Shown here: piece after piece, positions 37,184-46,300 of the stretch | How positions within the stretch are numbered: the first letter of the stretch is position 1 | Layout of the letters: every line of letters begins with the position of its first letter | Source of the DNA: Rugosibacter aromaticivorans | Lineage (GTDB): Bacteria > Pseudomonadota > Gammaproteobacteria > Burkholderiales > Rhodocyclaceae | Direction of reading: 5' to 3' | Assembly: GCF_000934545.1 (NCBI RefSeq) | Contig: NZ_CP010554.1 | Coordinates: forward strand, 558,001 to 622,000 | Length of the DNA: 64,000 nt | The notes under the pieces: model-generated | Database searches by the model: none | The model's input: only the letters and a program-made list of their open reading frames with translations | What the model was told of the DNA's origin: nothing | Position numbers and translations under genes: made by a program

Positions 37184-37693
37184 TTTCGGGGGAAGCTCAA
37201 ACACGGCGTGGAAGTAGTTTTCGTCCAAAAGTTCGGCGCGACAGTATTTGAGCACTTCGGCGTGGACGTTGCGGCTTTCCAATGCCGCCTTCAGCCGGCC
37301 AGCTCGGGCACGGGCGGCGTCCAGCGTCTTAGCTTTGTCGGCGTGAGCGACCTTGCCATCCTCACGCACGAAAAAACCAGAAAAAGCGAGCACCACGTTC
37401 AGTTCATCGCGACGCCAGTTGAACGCGTTCGGGTCGCACGCATAGTTGACTGGGTCCATCGCACGATTGATCAGCATGATCAGGTGATTGCCGAGCTGGT
37501 GTTTGTTCTGCGCTTCAGCCAGCGCGTTGAATAAGCGCCTCCACTTGGTCATGCCGGGCGAGGTATCGGCAATCTTGATTTCTTGCAGCAATCGTTCGAT
37601 CTGCGTTCCAGTCAGCCCGCGCTCGGTGTCGGCGAGCACACGGCAAGCTGCTTCCAAGTGCTGCGAGTTGAAGGGCGTAATGGGTGTCGTCAT
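37184..37693 (-). pseudogene. TIGR02391-family protein, C-terminus cut off by IS3
   Basis: The remaining 170 residues show the family layout: a helical N-terminal part with LEAACRVLADTERGLTGTQIERLLQEI, a middle WRRLFNALAEAQNKHQLGNHLIMLINRAMDPVNY and the start of the conserved C-terminal part (AELLDENYFHAVFE), where the sequence runs into the IS3 end near 37184. The family (Ymh-like, often on mobile elements) has no settled function. The missing C-terminal third is not found elsewhere in the window. Confidence 0.65.
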
Positions 37694-37718
37694 GTTTGAA
37701 TGTCTGGCGTCGTGGGCG

Positions 37719-38471
37719 TCACGACGCGCTTAATTGGAGCGGTCGCTGCACCACAGGTCGGCGCTGACCGGCCGCCATCGACAGATTGGCCTTGCGCTGC
37801 ACGATGCGAAGGACTGCCAAGTCGTGATGAAACGCCTTGAAGGCTTCGGCGACATCAATGGCCTGGAACACGCTCTGCGTCTGCGCGTCGGCGGGTAGCG
37901 TGACGATTCCAGAAGGAATCTCGCGGGTCCAGGCTCGCGCGGCCCGGAATGCGGCAACGATCTGACCGAAGGTCGGCCAGGCATGATCGAGATGGGCATC
38001 CTCGAAGCCAATGTGGGTGCTGGTGATCTCGCAGGGCACGCAGCCTTGCTCGTCGCCGTGTTCGTTGAAGAAACAACGGCGCTTGGCTGCTATCAGGTCA
38101 TCCTGCACGGCCGCGCGGCAGGCATCGTAAAACTCGCGTGAAAGCCCCTTGGGCTGGCCGTTCACCCCGGAGATATAGCTGAAGTCGGTGGTGGTGCCGT
38201 CCGTGCGATGGACCCAGAACGATGGCGTCGAATACCCGTTGAAGTTGTTGCGTGTGCGAGTGAAGTGATCGATACCCATACCCGTTTTGCTCGGCCCATC
38301 GGTGATCGCCTCGTCGTAGCGTTCGAGCAGCGCCACAAGGTCTTCATGGTCGTTGCGATCCTCGACCACCGCACCATCGGTATGACAGGCCAGCATTGCC
38401 TTGAAGTGACTCAGGGCGGCTGCCTTCGTTCTCCAGGTGCGTCCATTGGACAGGGTGATCGCTATCGCCAT
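37719..38471 (-). CDS. DUF3223 domain protein
   Basis: A 250-residue protein with a DCL-like DUF3223 domain in the first 90 residues (ITLSNGRTWRTKAAALSHFKAML, then LLERYDEAITDGP and FWVHRTDGTTTDFSYISGVNGQP), followed by a part with two cysteines in HGDEQGCVPCE. The C-terminal half has HIGFEDAHLDHAWPTFGQIV, seen with HNH-like or nucleic-acid-related proteins, but no firm active site is apparent. It belongs to the variable cargo near the integrase end of the ICE. Function unknown. Confidence 0.7.
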   Translation of the reverse strand: MAIAITLSNGRTWRTKAAALSHFKAMLACHTDGAVVEDRNDHEDLVALLERYDEAITDGPSKTGMGIDHFTRTRNNFNGYSTPSFWVHRTDGTTTDFSYISGVNGQPKGLSREFYDACRAAVQDDLIAAKRRCFFNEHGDEQGCVPCEITSTHIGFEDAHLDHAWPTFGQIVAAFRAARAWTREIPSGIVTLPADAQTQSVFQAIDVAEAFKAFHHDLAVLRIVQRKANLSMAAGQRRPVVQRPLQLSAS

Positions 38472-38503
38472 GCGCGGTTCGGCCTCGGCATCAACCTGGG
38501 GGA

Positions 38504-38845
38504 TTACCCATGAACCGGAGTAGGCTCGGCCGGCACAACAGACAGACGCATACCGACAGCGTGAAGCACTGCCAGAAGCGTCTTGAGTGTAGGGTTGCCG
38601 CTCGGTGACAGCGCCCGATACAACGCCTCGCGGGTGACGCCTGCTTCTTGCGCCACCGTCGCAAGCCCGCCATAGGCCTCGGCCACATCGCGCAGCGCGA
38701 GCAGGCCGACGGCCCGATGATCTGGATTGTCCAGTTCTTCCAGCGCCGATTTCAGGTACTCCACTGCAAAGTAGCGATCAGCACGCAGTTCTGCAATGGT
38801 CGCATCGGTATGGGGAACCGAAGCGGCATGTTTGAGTTTGCTCAT
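38504..38845 (-). CDS. HigA-like antitoxin of a RelE/HigB-type system
   Basis: A 113-residue DNA-binding antitoxin. The N-terminal part (AELRADRYFAVEYLKSALEEL) is typical of addiction-module antidotes; the Cro/C1-type HTH lies at residues about 55-100 (GGLATVAQEAGVTREALYRALSPSGNPTLKTLLAVLHAVG). It overlaps the toxin gene by 4 bases (toxin first), the order usual for HigB-HigA. It neutralises the toxin and represses the operon. In this position it would stabilise the ICE in its host. Confidence 0.85.
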   Translation of the reverse strand: MSKLKHAASVPHTDATIAELRADRYFAVEYLKSALEELDNPDHRAVGLLALRDVAEAYGGLATVAQEAGVTREALYRALSPSGNPTLKTLLAVLHAVGMRLSVVPAEPTPVHG

Positions 38846-39165
38846 GTGTTTCTCCGTTTCCAGTCCAGCCAGTATTCCTTGGCCCGTTTGATGTCAGTAT
38901 CCTGCGTGCGCTTGTCGCCGCCGCAGAGCAGGATGATCAACGTCGCGCCATGTCGCCCCAGATACACGCGATAGCCGGGACCAATGTCTTCGCGCAACTC
39001 CAGCACACCTTCGCCCACTGGCTTGATGTCACCGAAGATGCTCATGGACACCCGCCGAAAACGGATTTCCAGCTTGGCCCTGGCCCGCGCATCACGCATT
39101 CCGGCGAGCCAGTCGGTCAATGGCACTTCACCATCAGGGCGCTGATACCGGCGCACTTCAATCAT
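38842..39165 (-). CDS. RelE/HigB-family toxin
   Basis: A 107-residue protein of the phage-derived Gp49-like/HigB toxin group: LTDWLAGMRDARARAKLEIRFRRVSMSIFGDIKPVGEGVLELREDIGPGYRVYLGRHGATLIILLCGGDKRTQDTDIKRAKEYW covers the whole fold in family order, including GPGYRVY and the final D-I-x-x-A-x-x-Y. Such toxins cleave mRNA on the ribosome. It is followed directly by its antitoxin. It lies 75 bases from the integrase gene stop. Confidence 0.85.
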   Translation of the reverse strand: MIEVRRYQRPDGEVPLTDWLAGMRDARARAKLEIRFRRVSMSIFGDIKPVGEGVLELREDIGPGYRVYLGRHGATLIILLCGGDKRTQDTDIKRAKEYWLDWKRRNT

Positions 39166-39240
39166 GATGCAGCCCCCATTGTAACTTATATTTCACGGGC
39201 GTCAAGGCTCGCATAGTCACGGCGAGATGCGTTCGGCCGG

Positions 39241-40572
39241 TCATGTCACAACAGGCTCGGGTGAGGCACCAGTGGCCCGCTTGCTGCCGGGAGGAATGGC
39301 GCGGTTTTTCCCACTGTGGTGGCGGAAGGGCTGATACGGCGGTATCGCCCCGGATGTGCCGACTACAGGTTCGGGAGCGTCGTTCGATGCAGTTGGACGG
39401 CCCTCTACAACGGCCTTGCGCCGATTGGCTACCAACTCGGCTGCGGCGCGCACCGGATCATCTTCAGTATGGACATAGCGCATGAACATCGTGACGGTCT
39501 TGTGCGCAGTCAGCGCCATGCCGATCTTGACCGGAATGCCGGAGTTGGCAATGTCGGTGGCTGATCGATGGCGGATGCCATGGGTCCCGACCGGAGGCAC
39601 ACCAGCCCGATTAAGGATGCGCCGCCAGGCCTGGTAGTACGTATGCCCGGCCAGTGGCAGTTTGGAGTTGAAAATCGACGGGCAGACATAGGGCGAGTTC
39701 TCGTAATGCACAGCACTCGACAGAAGCCGGTAAGCTTCCTCGCTCATAGGTTTGGACATGTCGCCGGTCTTGCTGTCCGGCCAGACCACACGCCTGTTGG
39801 GCAGGTCGACCCAGTCCCACTGCAACAGCAGTATTTCCGACATGCGGGCGGCAAACTCGAACTGCAGCCGGATAGCCAGAGTCAGTGTCGGATGCTCCAG
39901 GCCTTCGGTATCGACCTTGTCGAGATAGGCGAACAGTTGCCTCATCTGCACATCGGTGATCAGGCGGGTCTTGCCTTTTTCGGGATACTTCGGAACGTGC
40001 CTGCAGGGGTTGGAGCCATCGGGCCGATAGCCCCACAGCTCAGCGAGGTTGAACATCTTGCGGATGCAGCCGAGCACGCGGTTGGCTTGTGTGGGTGATT
40101 TCTCCAGGTGCTTCATCAGCGCAATCACGTCCATGCGCGTGACTTCAGGGACTTTCTTGCTGCCGAAGGCGGGAATGATCGAGCGATTGATTTGATACTG
40201 GTATGAGCGTTGGGTGCTCGGTTTGTTGCGGGTCTTGGAGTAGTCCTCCATGAACCGGGTGCACAGTTCCTTGACAGTCGGTGCCTTGCGCGCTTCCGCC
40301 TTCTCGCCGCTCGGATCGCCGCCGTGACGAACTTCGGCCAGCCAGTCTTGCGCGAGTGCGCGAGCCTGTTCGACGGTCAATTCGCCGAACAGCCCGAGCG
40401 ACGGTTTTCGGCGCTCGCCAGCGTTGGTGCGATACTGCACCATGAAAACTTTGCGGCCTGCCGGGGTGACCTTGCAAAGGAAGCCCGGCACTAAGGTATC
40501 GCGTAGTTCAACGTCTGTGGATTGAGGTTGTGCAGCGTCAACAACCGTTTTTGTCAATTTGATCTTAGCCAT
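39241..40572 (-). CDS. int: site-specific tyrosine integrase of the ICE (DUF4102/P4 type)
   Basis: A 443-residue integrase. An N-terminal DUF4102 arm-binding domain (LTKTVVDAAQPQSTDVELRDTLVPGFLCKVTPAGRKVFMVQYR) is followed by a SAM-like core-binding domain and the catalytic domain with FAARMSEILLLQW (Arg I), THGIRHRSATDIAN (H-x-x-R) and MFMRYVHTEDDP (nucleophile Tyr). Integrases of this type use tRNA 3' ends. Just 176 bases upstream of its start is the 3' part of a tRNA-Leu(UAA), taken as the attachment site. The C-terminal tail is Pro/Gly-rich and longer than usual. Confidence 0.93.
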   Translation of the reverse strand: MAKIKLTKTVVDAAQPQSTDVELRDTLVPGFLCKVTPAGRKVFMVQYRTNAGERRKPSLGLFGELTVEQARALAQDWLAEVRHGGDPSGEKAEARKAPTVKELCTRFMEDYSKTRNKPSTQRSYQYQINRSIIPAFGSKKVPEVTRMDVIALMKHLEKSPTQANRVLGCIRKMFNLAELWGYRPDGSNPCRHVPKYPEKGKTRLITDVQMRQLFAYLDKVDTEGLEHPTLTLAIRLQFEFAARMSEILLLQWDWVDLPNRRVVWPDSKTGDMSKPMSEEAYRLLSSAVHYENSPYVCPSIFNSKLPLAGHTYYQAWRRILNRAGVPPVGTHGIRHRSATDIANSGIPVKIGMALTAHKTVTMFMRYVHTEDDPVRAAAELVANRRKAVVEGRPTASNDAPEPVVGTSGAIPPYQPFRHHSGKNRAIPPGSKRATGASPEPVVT

Positions 40573-40747
40573 GTTTGCTCCTGGAAATACCCGATTTCCA
40601 GGAGCCAGCTAGGAGCCAAGCGAAAGGGAACCGGGTCGATTTGGGTCGAACACCGGGGTATCATGGGGCTTGATGCTTCTAGAGAAAACCTGCTCAAGAG
40701 GGCTGTGTCGTAGCCCGGCGAACCTCGGTGTATTGCCAATTATTTGG

Positions 40748-40804
40748 CTTAAAATCCCTCGCTGCTAACGCGGCGTGCCGGTTCGATTCCGGCTCCGGGC
40801 ACCA
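40748..40804 (+). other. attachment site: 3' part of tRNA-Leu(UAA)
   Basis: From the anticodon loop (CTTAAAA) through a long variable arm to the T arm (GCCGG-TTCGATT-CCGGC), acceptor strand TCCGGGC and encoded ACCA. The 5' half does not fit: the bases before CTTAAAA cannot pair with TCCCT. So only a 3' fragment is present, as left by integrase-mediated insertion. The intact tRNA gene must lie outside the window. Confidence 0.75.
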
Positions 40805-40898
40805 TCAAGTAGTCCAAAACAGGCCGGTAAGTCAGGTAAAATCAGGGCTTCCGGCCTTTTCTTCGACCGTAGTAGTCCAGGCAAGGCTACTGCAATCC

Positions 40899-40931
40899 GG
40901 GGGTAAGATGGGGGTATTGCTGGGGGGGTCT
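40899..40931 (+). repeat. GGGGGTA direct repeats beside the attachment site
   Basis: Three G-rich repeats (CGGGGGTAAG, TGGGGGTATTG, TGGGGGGGTC) within 33 bases, about 100 bases past the tRNA end. Very similar repeats (TGGGGGTATTAA, TGGGGGTATTG) stand at 47580-47602 before the second tRNA-end copy. They may be arm-type integrase sites or element-end markers. Confidence 0.45.
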
Positions 40932-40950
40932 ATACACAAGATTTCTTACA

Positions 40951-41370
40951 CCCTCTGAACTTCGCCCGCCAGCACTCGATGAACTCGGGTTGCTTGCAGC
41001 CCTTCGCCATCCTGCTCAACGGGTAGCTGTGCGCGAAAATTCCCGGTTCGAAATCGAAGGTACGGAGCCGAAACCGCGATTGACACCCGACACTGAAATT
41101 ACTTTATTCCACATCGCGCAAGAGGCGATGGTCAACATGATCAAGCATGCTCAAGCTACCCATATTACTCTCGGTTTGTATCCTGATGCCGGGCGTGTGA
41201 TATTTACTATCACAGACAATGGCATAGGCTTCGAGACTGGTGCCCGGCATGCTACTCAGGGTGGGGTTGGCTTGACGACCATGCAGGAGCGTGCGATAGC
41301 AATTCGGGCGACGCTTACTATCCGCTCATCGCCTGGAGACGGTACTCAGGTCACCGTTGTAGTATCGGAA
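40951..41370 (+). pseudogene. histidine kinase remnant, ATPase domain (NarX/UhpB type)
   Basis: The frame starts inside the phosphoacceptor domain (LRPPALDELGLLAALRH) and covers the HATPase domain: LFHIAQEAMVNMIKHAQATHI (N box), TITDNGIGFE (G1) and GGVGLTTMQERA (G2). All of the sensor part and the histidine helix are missing, and the element end repeats lie directly upstream. The C-terminal stop is also lost; the frame drifts over the next gene. Nonfunctional remainder of a two-component pair with the following response regulator. Confidence 0.75.
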
Positions 41371-41413
41371 CACGCTATTGTTCAACCATTCTCCTGGCGC
41401 GCTGAGTGCCGCA

Positions 41414-41882
41414 ATGAAAATAACGGTACTTCTGGCAGACGACCATACGTTTATGCGCGAGGGTTTGACGCATCTGCTCGAAATCAACGCCCAAATAAAA
41501 GTGATCGGTACTGCAAATCATCGGCGTGAAGCCGTGAGGCAGGTGCTGCAACTGCGTCCAAATATGGCCATGCTGGATATCCGCATGGCCGATATGAACG
41601 GCGTCGAGGCCGCCCGCCAAATCAGTGAATGCGCGCCGCAGGTCCCGTATGCTGATTCTATCCATGCACTCCACGGCGCGGTATGTCTTCCACGCGTTAG
41701 AAGCTGGCGTACACAGTTACATTCTGAAAGAGTCCGCGGCTCAAGAGGTCGTCCGCGCGGTGCAGGTCGTGGCTTCCAACAAGCGCTATCCAGTAAGCGC
41801 CTATCGCAGATTACCGACGGTGCATCGCATTTCAGCCTTGCCACTAACGTACATCAAACAGGGGCTTTCGGCAATCGCGTAG
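41414..41882 (+). pseudogene. frameshifted NarL/LuxR-type response regulator remnant
   Basis: The receiver domain starts well (MKITVLLADDHTFMREGLTHLL; acidic Asp pair at 9-10, phosphoacceptor in MAMLDIRMADMNG), then a frameshift near 41640 moves the rest (LILSMHSTARYVFHALEAGVHSYILKESA) to another frame. The expected LuxR HTH is absent, and the frame ends in unrelated sequence. Together with the kinase remnant it is a decayed two-component system. Confidence 0.75.
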
Positions 41883-42083
41883 GTTCAAATTGATATTTCC
41901 CCACGCGACGTCTCTGAATTGTCTGACAGACGCGATGGTTGCGCACGATGACATTGCAACCTGTGCGTGTTATAAAAAAACAAACGACGAGTGACTCTTT
42001 TGTAGAGCAAGCAATGATTTTGAGGCCGCCGAGCGTTTCCCTCCGATAGAATCCAGCGAATTCATCAACTTTGGAAAATAGCT

Positions 42084-43344
42084 ATGACCACCCATCCAGC
42101 TAAAGCAAAACGCATCAGCACCGGCATCACTGGATGCGACGACATCCAGTGCGGCGTGCTGATATCCGGCCGTAGTTATCTGCTGAGGGATCCGGCGGAT
42201 TCGGGCAAGACCGCTTTCTCGCTGCAGTGGTTGCGTGATGGCGTGGCCCGGGGGGAGAAATGCATGTACATCACCCTGGCCGAGCCCGGCGCCAAAATCC
42301 GGCGCAACGTCGCTGGATTTGGCTGGGCGCTGGATGGCATCGGCATCATGGATATTGCGCTATCAATGGAAGGGCGGGAGGATGAGTCGGTGGAATATCG
42401 CGTGCCCTCTCCGGCGAGGTTGAGCAAGCGTCGCCCTGGAATGCTATTCACCAGGCCGTCAAAACCGAGCGACCGGACCATCCGGTGATTGATTCGACGA
42501 CGCAACTGCGGCACCTCGCCACTGACGACATCCAGTTTCGCAAGAACGCCCTTGGGCTGGTTAACTTTCTCAACAGCACCGGCTGCACCACCTTGCTCGC
42601 TTACGAACCCAATGAACCGGCATACGACATGTCCGTGGGGTTGGCGGTCGACCGCGGGCTGGAGTCGGGGACCACAACCTTGCTCAGCGGACCGGCCGGC
42701 ACCGGCAAGACCACGCTGGGTATGCAATTTCTGGTGCATATGGCGATAGCGACACAGAAGTGCACCGCGCTGTTCAGTTTCGAAGAGTCGCCGAGTTTCA
42801 TAGCAACTCGCAGTCACAGCATTGGCATGCCGATCGATGCTGTGCTGGCGTCAGACAGGTTGAGGATCGTCCGCGTGAATCCGCTCGAACCCTATCCCGA
42901 CGAGTTTCTGTCCTGGTGCGCAAATCGGTCGAAGAGGAGGATGGCAGCATGGTGATGGTGGACAGCCTGCGCGGCTACCATCTGGCCATGGAAGAGTTCG
43001 GCAAGTCCCAGGTGCATATCCACAATCTGGTGAATTATCTGACCCGCACGGAAGTGACGACCCTGTTCGTCAACGAGACGGAACATCTATTCACCACCAG
43101 CCTGAGGGCCACCAATATTGGGGTCAGCCATCCGGTTGACAACATTGTGATGCTGCGCTATGCCGAGCAACATGCCAAGCTGGTCAAGCTCTTCACCTGC
43201 CTCAAGAAGCGTGCCGGCGACTTTGAGTACGCGTCTCGTGAAATGAAATTCATCGCCTCGGGAATAAAAATTGGCGAAAAGCTGCAGCATCTGCGTGGCA
43301 TTCTGAGCGGCTCGCCCCAATTCGACGAGAGGCGGGCACCTTGA
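42084..43344 (+). pseudogene. KaiC-like RecA-family ATPase gene broken by two frameshifts
   Basis: Three frames in sequence make one KaiC-like protein with two RecA/KaiC domains. The first domain starts RISTGITGCDDIQCGVL with a degenerate P-loop (DPADSGKTAF). After a shift near 42415 the frame continues (VIDSTTQLRHL), and the second domain has a good Walker A (LSGPAGTGKTTLGMQF) and FSFEESPS. After another shift near 42910 it ends with MVMVDSLRGYHLAM (Walker B) and KRAGDFEYASREMKF. KaiC-like ATPases of this kind are usually paired with sensor/GGDEF proteins, and here the next gene overlaps by 4 bases. Sequencing error cannot be excluded for the shifts. Confidence 0.75.
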
Positions 43345-46300
43345 TTCGTGATCTCGCAATAGCCAGTGTTGGTTTGCTGCTTGCTGATCCGGCTGATCGG
43401 CGCCTGGTCACCGAATTCCTGTCGCAGATAGAGTTCAATGTACTTGTCATTGGGGAGCCAGATACTGATCCGGACCTGGAATCTGCCTCTGTGGTTATTG
43501 TTGATGAAGCGGCGGCACGGCGTCATGGCGAGTCATTATTCAGCCTGAAAAAGCGAATGCACCCGCTTTACCTTCCGCTGCTGCTGATGTTGCCGGAGAG
43601 TGCCTCCACAAAGGCATGGTTGCGCGCCGGATTCGACGATGTGCTGCGCATGCCGTTGCCCAGGGACGAATTGGGCGCTCGCCTGGAAGTTTTTCTGCGG
43701 TTGCGCCGGCACTCAGAAGAAGCGCTAATCCAGAGTGAATACCGTTTCAATACCACTTTTGACCTGGCCCCCGTCGGGATCGTACATACCTCACCAGAGG
43801 GGCGTTTCCTTCGTGCCAATCGCAAGTTCTGCGACATGCTTGAGTATCATGAGGATGATCTGACCAAGCGGTCCATTGCGGACGTGACCCATTTTGCCGA
43901 TATGAACCAGCACGCAGAAACATGCAATGTGCTTTGGAACAAACCCGGCGGTGCAATCCGTGTCTTTGAAAAACGCTACCTGCACAAGGATGGGTCTGCA
44001 ATCTGGGCGAATGTCAATGTATCCCTTGTAAGAGACAAACAAGGGGATCCCAAGCACTTCATCGCGGTCGTTGAGGATATCTCCGAACGCAAGCAGATGG
44101 AGGAGACGCTGCGTGAGTCGGAGCGTTTCGCACGCTCCACCATCGACGCGCTATTCACGCATATATGCGTGGTGGACGAAACGGGAACGATCATCGCCGT
44201 GAACCAGGCCTGGCGCGATTTTGCCGAGTCTAACGGGATGCTTTCGTCCGATGTGTCTGAAGGCGCTAACTATCTTGCCGTCTGCGACGCAGCTGGGAAT
44301 GACTCGTCGCCGGAGGCCACTGCCATCGCTGCCGGCATCCGCGATTTGCTGGAGGGCAAACGGAGTGAATTCTCGCTTGAGTACGCTTGTCACTCTCCAA
44401 CGGAACAGCGCTGGTTTATTGCAAGAGGGACGCGATTCCCGGGCGAAGGGCCAACTCGTGTTGTCATCAGCCATGTGGACACCACCGAACGAAACCGAAC
44501 AGAGATGGCACTGCGGGAGAGCGAGGCAGAATTCCGCACCCTGGCCGAAGCGATGCCGCAAATGGTCTGGATTACGCGAGCAGATGGTTGGAAAATTTAT
44601 TTCAACCAACAGTGGATGGATTACACCGGCCTTACCCTTGCGGAAAGTCTGGGCCACGGGTGGAACAAGCCATTCCATCCGGACGACCAGCAGCGGGCAT
44701 TGGACGCCTGGCAGCAAGCGATGGCGACGGGCCACACTTATTCACTCGAAAGCCGCTTGCGTCGTGCGGACGGGGTTTACCGCTGGTGGTTGATCAGGGG
44801 CGCACCCCTGAAAGATGCCACCGGCAACATCGTCAAATGGTTCGGTACCTGCACCGATGTTCATGACATGAAGTTAGCCGAGCTGGAACTCTCCCACACA
44901 AACCAGGTACTGCGCAAAAGCGAGATTCGAATCAAGTACATGAACCGCATCTATGCCATGCTGAGAGGGATCAATTCGCTGATCGTGTGTGAGCATGACC
45001 GCGAAATACTTTTCAAAGAAGCATGCCGCATCGCGGTAGATGTGGGGGAGTATCGTATGGCCATGATCTTCATCGTGGATCGAAGCACGATGAAGATCGT
45101 TCCAGGAGCATCCATGGGTAAGGATGATGAGCTCCTGACCAGCATCAATCACCTGCTGTCATCGAGTAAGGCTGCTTCCAATACCATGGTCGCGCGCGCG
45201 ATTAGGGAGAAAAAGGCTGTCGTATCCAACGATTCGCAAAGTGACCACCAGGTTTTACTTGGCAGGAAATATGCTGAGTTCGGCGTCCGTTCGATGGCAG
45301 TTATGCCGATGATTGTTGCGGATGAAGCGATAGGCGTTCTAGCGCTTTACGCCAGCGAGATTGAACACTTCCGTGACGATGAGATGAAACTGTTGACCGA
45401 ATTGACAGGCGACATCGCGTTCGGGATCGATCACATCGACAAGCAGGAGCGGCTCGATTACCTCGCCTACTACGATGTCCTCACAGGAATCGCAAACCGC
45501 AGTTTATTTCTCGAACGAATGACGCAGTACATGCATAGCGCTGACAGCAGCGGGAACAAGCTGGCCTTGTTCCTGATCGATCTGGAGCGGTTCAAGAACG
45601 TCAACGATAGCCTGGGCCGGACGGCCGGCGACGGACTTTTACGGCAGGTGGCAGAGTGGTTGACGTGCAACGCGGGGGACACCAACCTGGTGGCACGGGT
45701 GGGGGCGGACCAATTTGCCATGCTTTTGCCGGAAGTCCGGCAGGAAGACAACATGACGCGGCTTCTTGAAAGCACGATGGAAACGTTCCAGAACCATCAG
45801 TTCCACCTGAACGACGGGGTGTTCCAGGTCGCCGCCAAAGTCGGCGTGGCACTTTTCCCGGATCACGGTGGCGACGCGGACGCTTTGTTCAGAAACGCCG
45901 AGGCCGCGCTCAAGAAGGCCAAGGCACGCGGCGATCGATACCTGTTTTACACAGACCAGATGATGGCAACCGTATCCATCCGGCTCACCCTGGAAAATCA
46001 GCTGCGACAGGCGCTCGACAAGGGAGAGTTCGTGCTCCACTATCAGCCCAAGGTAAACCTCCTCACCGGCAAAGTCAGCGGGGCAGAGGCGCTGATCCGC
46101 TGGAATGACCCGCGTACGGGCCTCGTGCCGCCAGGCCATTTCATTCCTATCCTCGAAGAGACCGGCCTCATCTATGAAGTCGGGCGCTGGGCACTGCGCC
46201 AGGCCATAGACGATTACCTGCGCTGGCGCGCCGCCGGCCGGATGGTCGTGCCCATCGCGGTGAACGTGTCGCCTTTACAACTGCGCCATCACGGCTTTAT

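Larger units (their letters stand above)
35913..37184 (-). mobile_element. IS3-family element with orfA and orfB
   Basis: About 1.27 kb, containing intact orfA and orfB on the minus strand. Outer ends are approximate: the left end abuts the orfA fragment of another element (about 35913) and the right end cuts the TIGR02391-like gene (about 37184). Both sides carry TTCGTTCT-type sequence in inverted orientation, but I could not define clean inverted repeats or a target duplication. Confidence 0.75.

Noticed and set aside
40712-40804. A complete tRNA gene starting at GCCCGGC
   Set aside because: The acceptor strands almost match, but the bases before the CTTAAAA loop cannot form an anticodon stem with TCCCT and no D arm is found; only the 3' part is tRNA.
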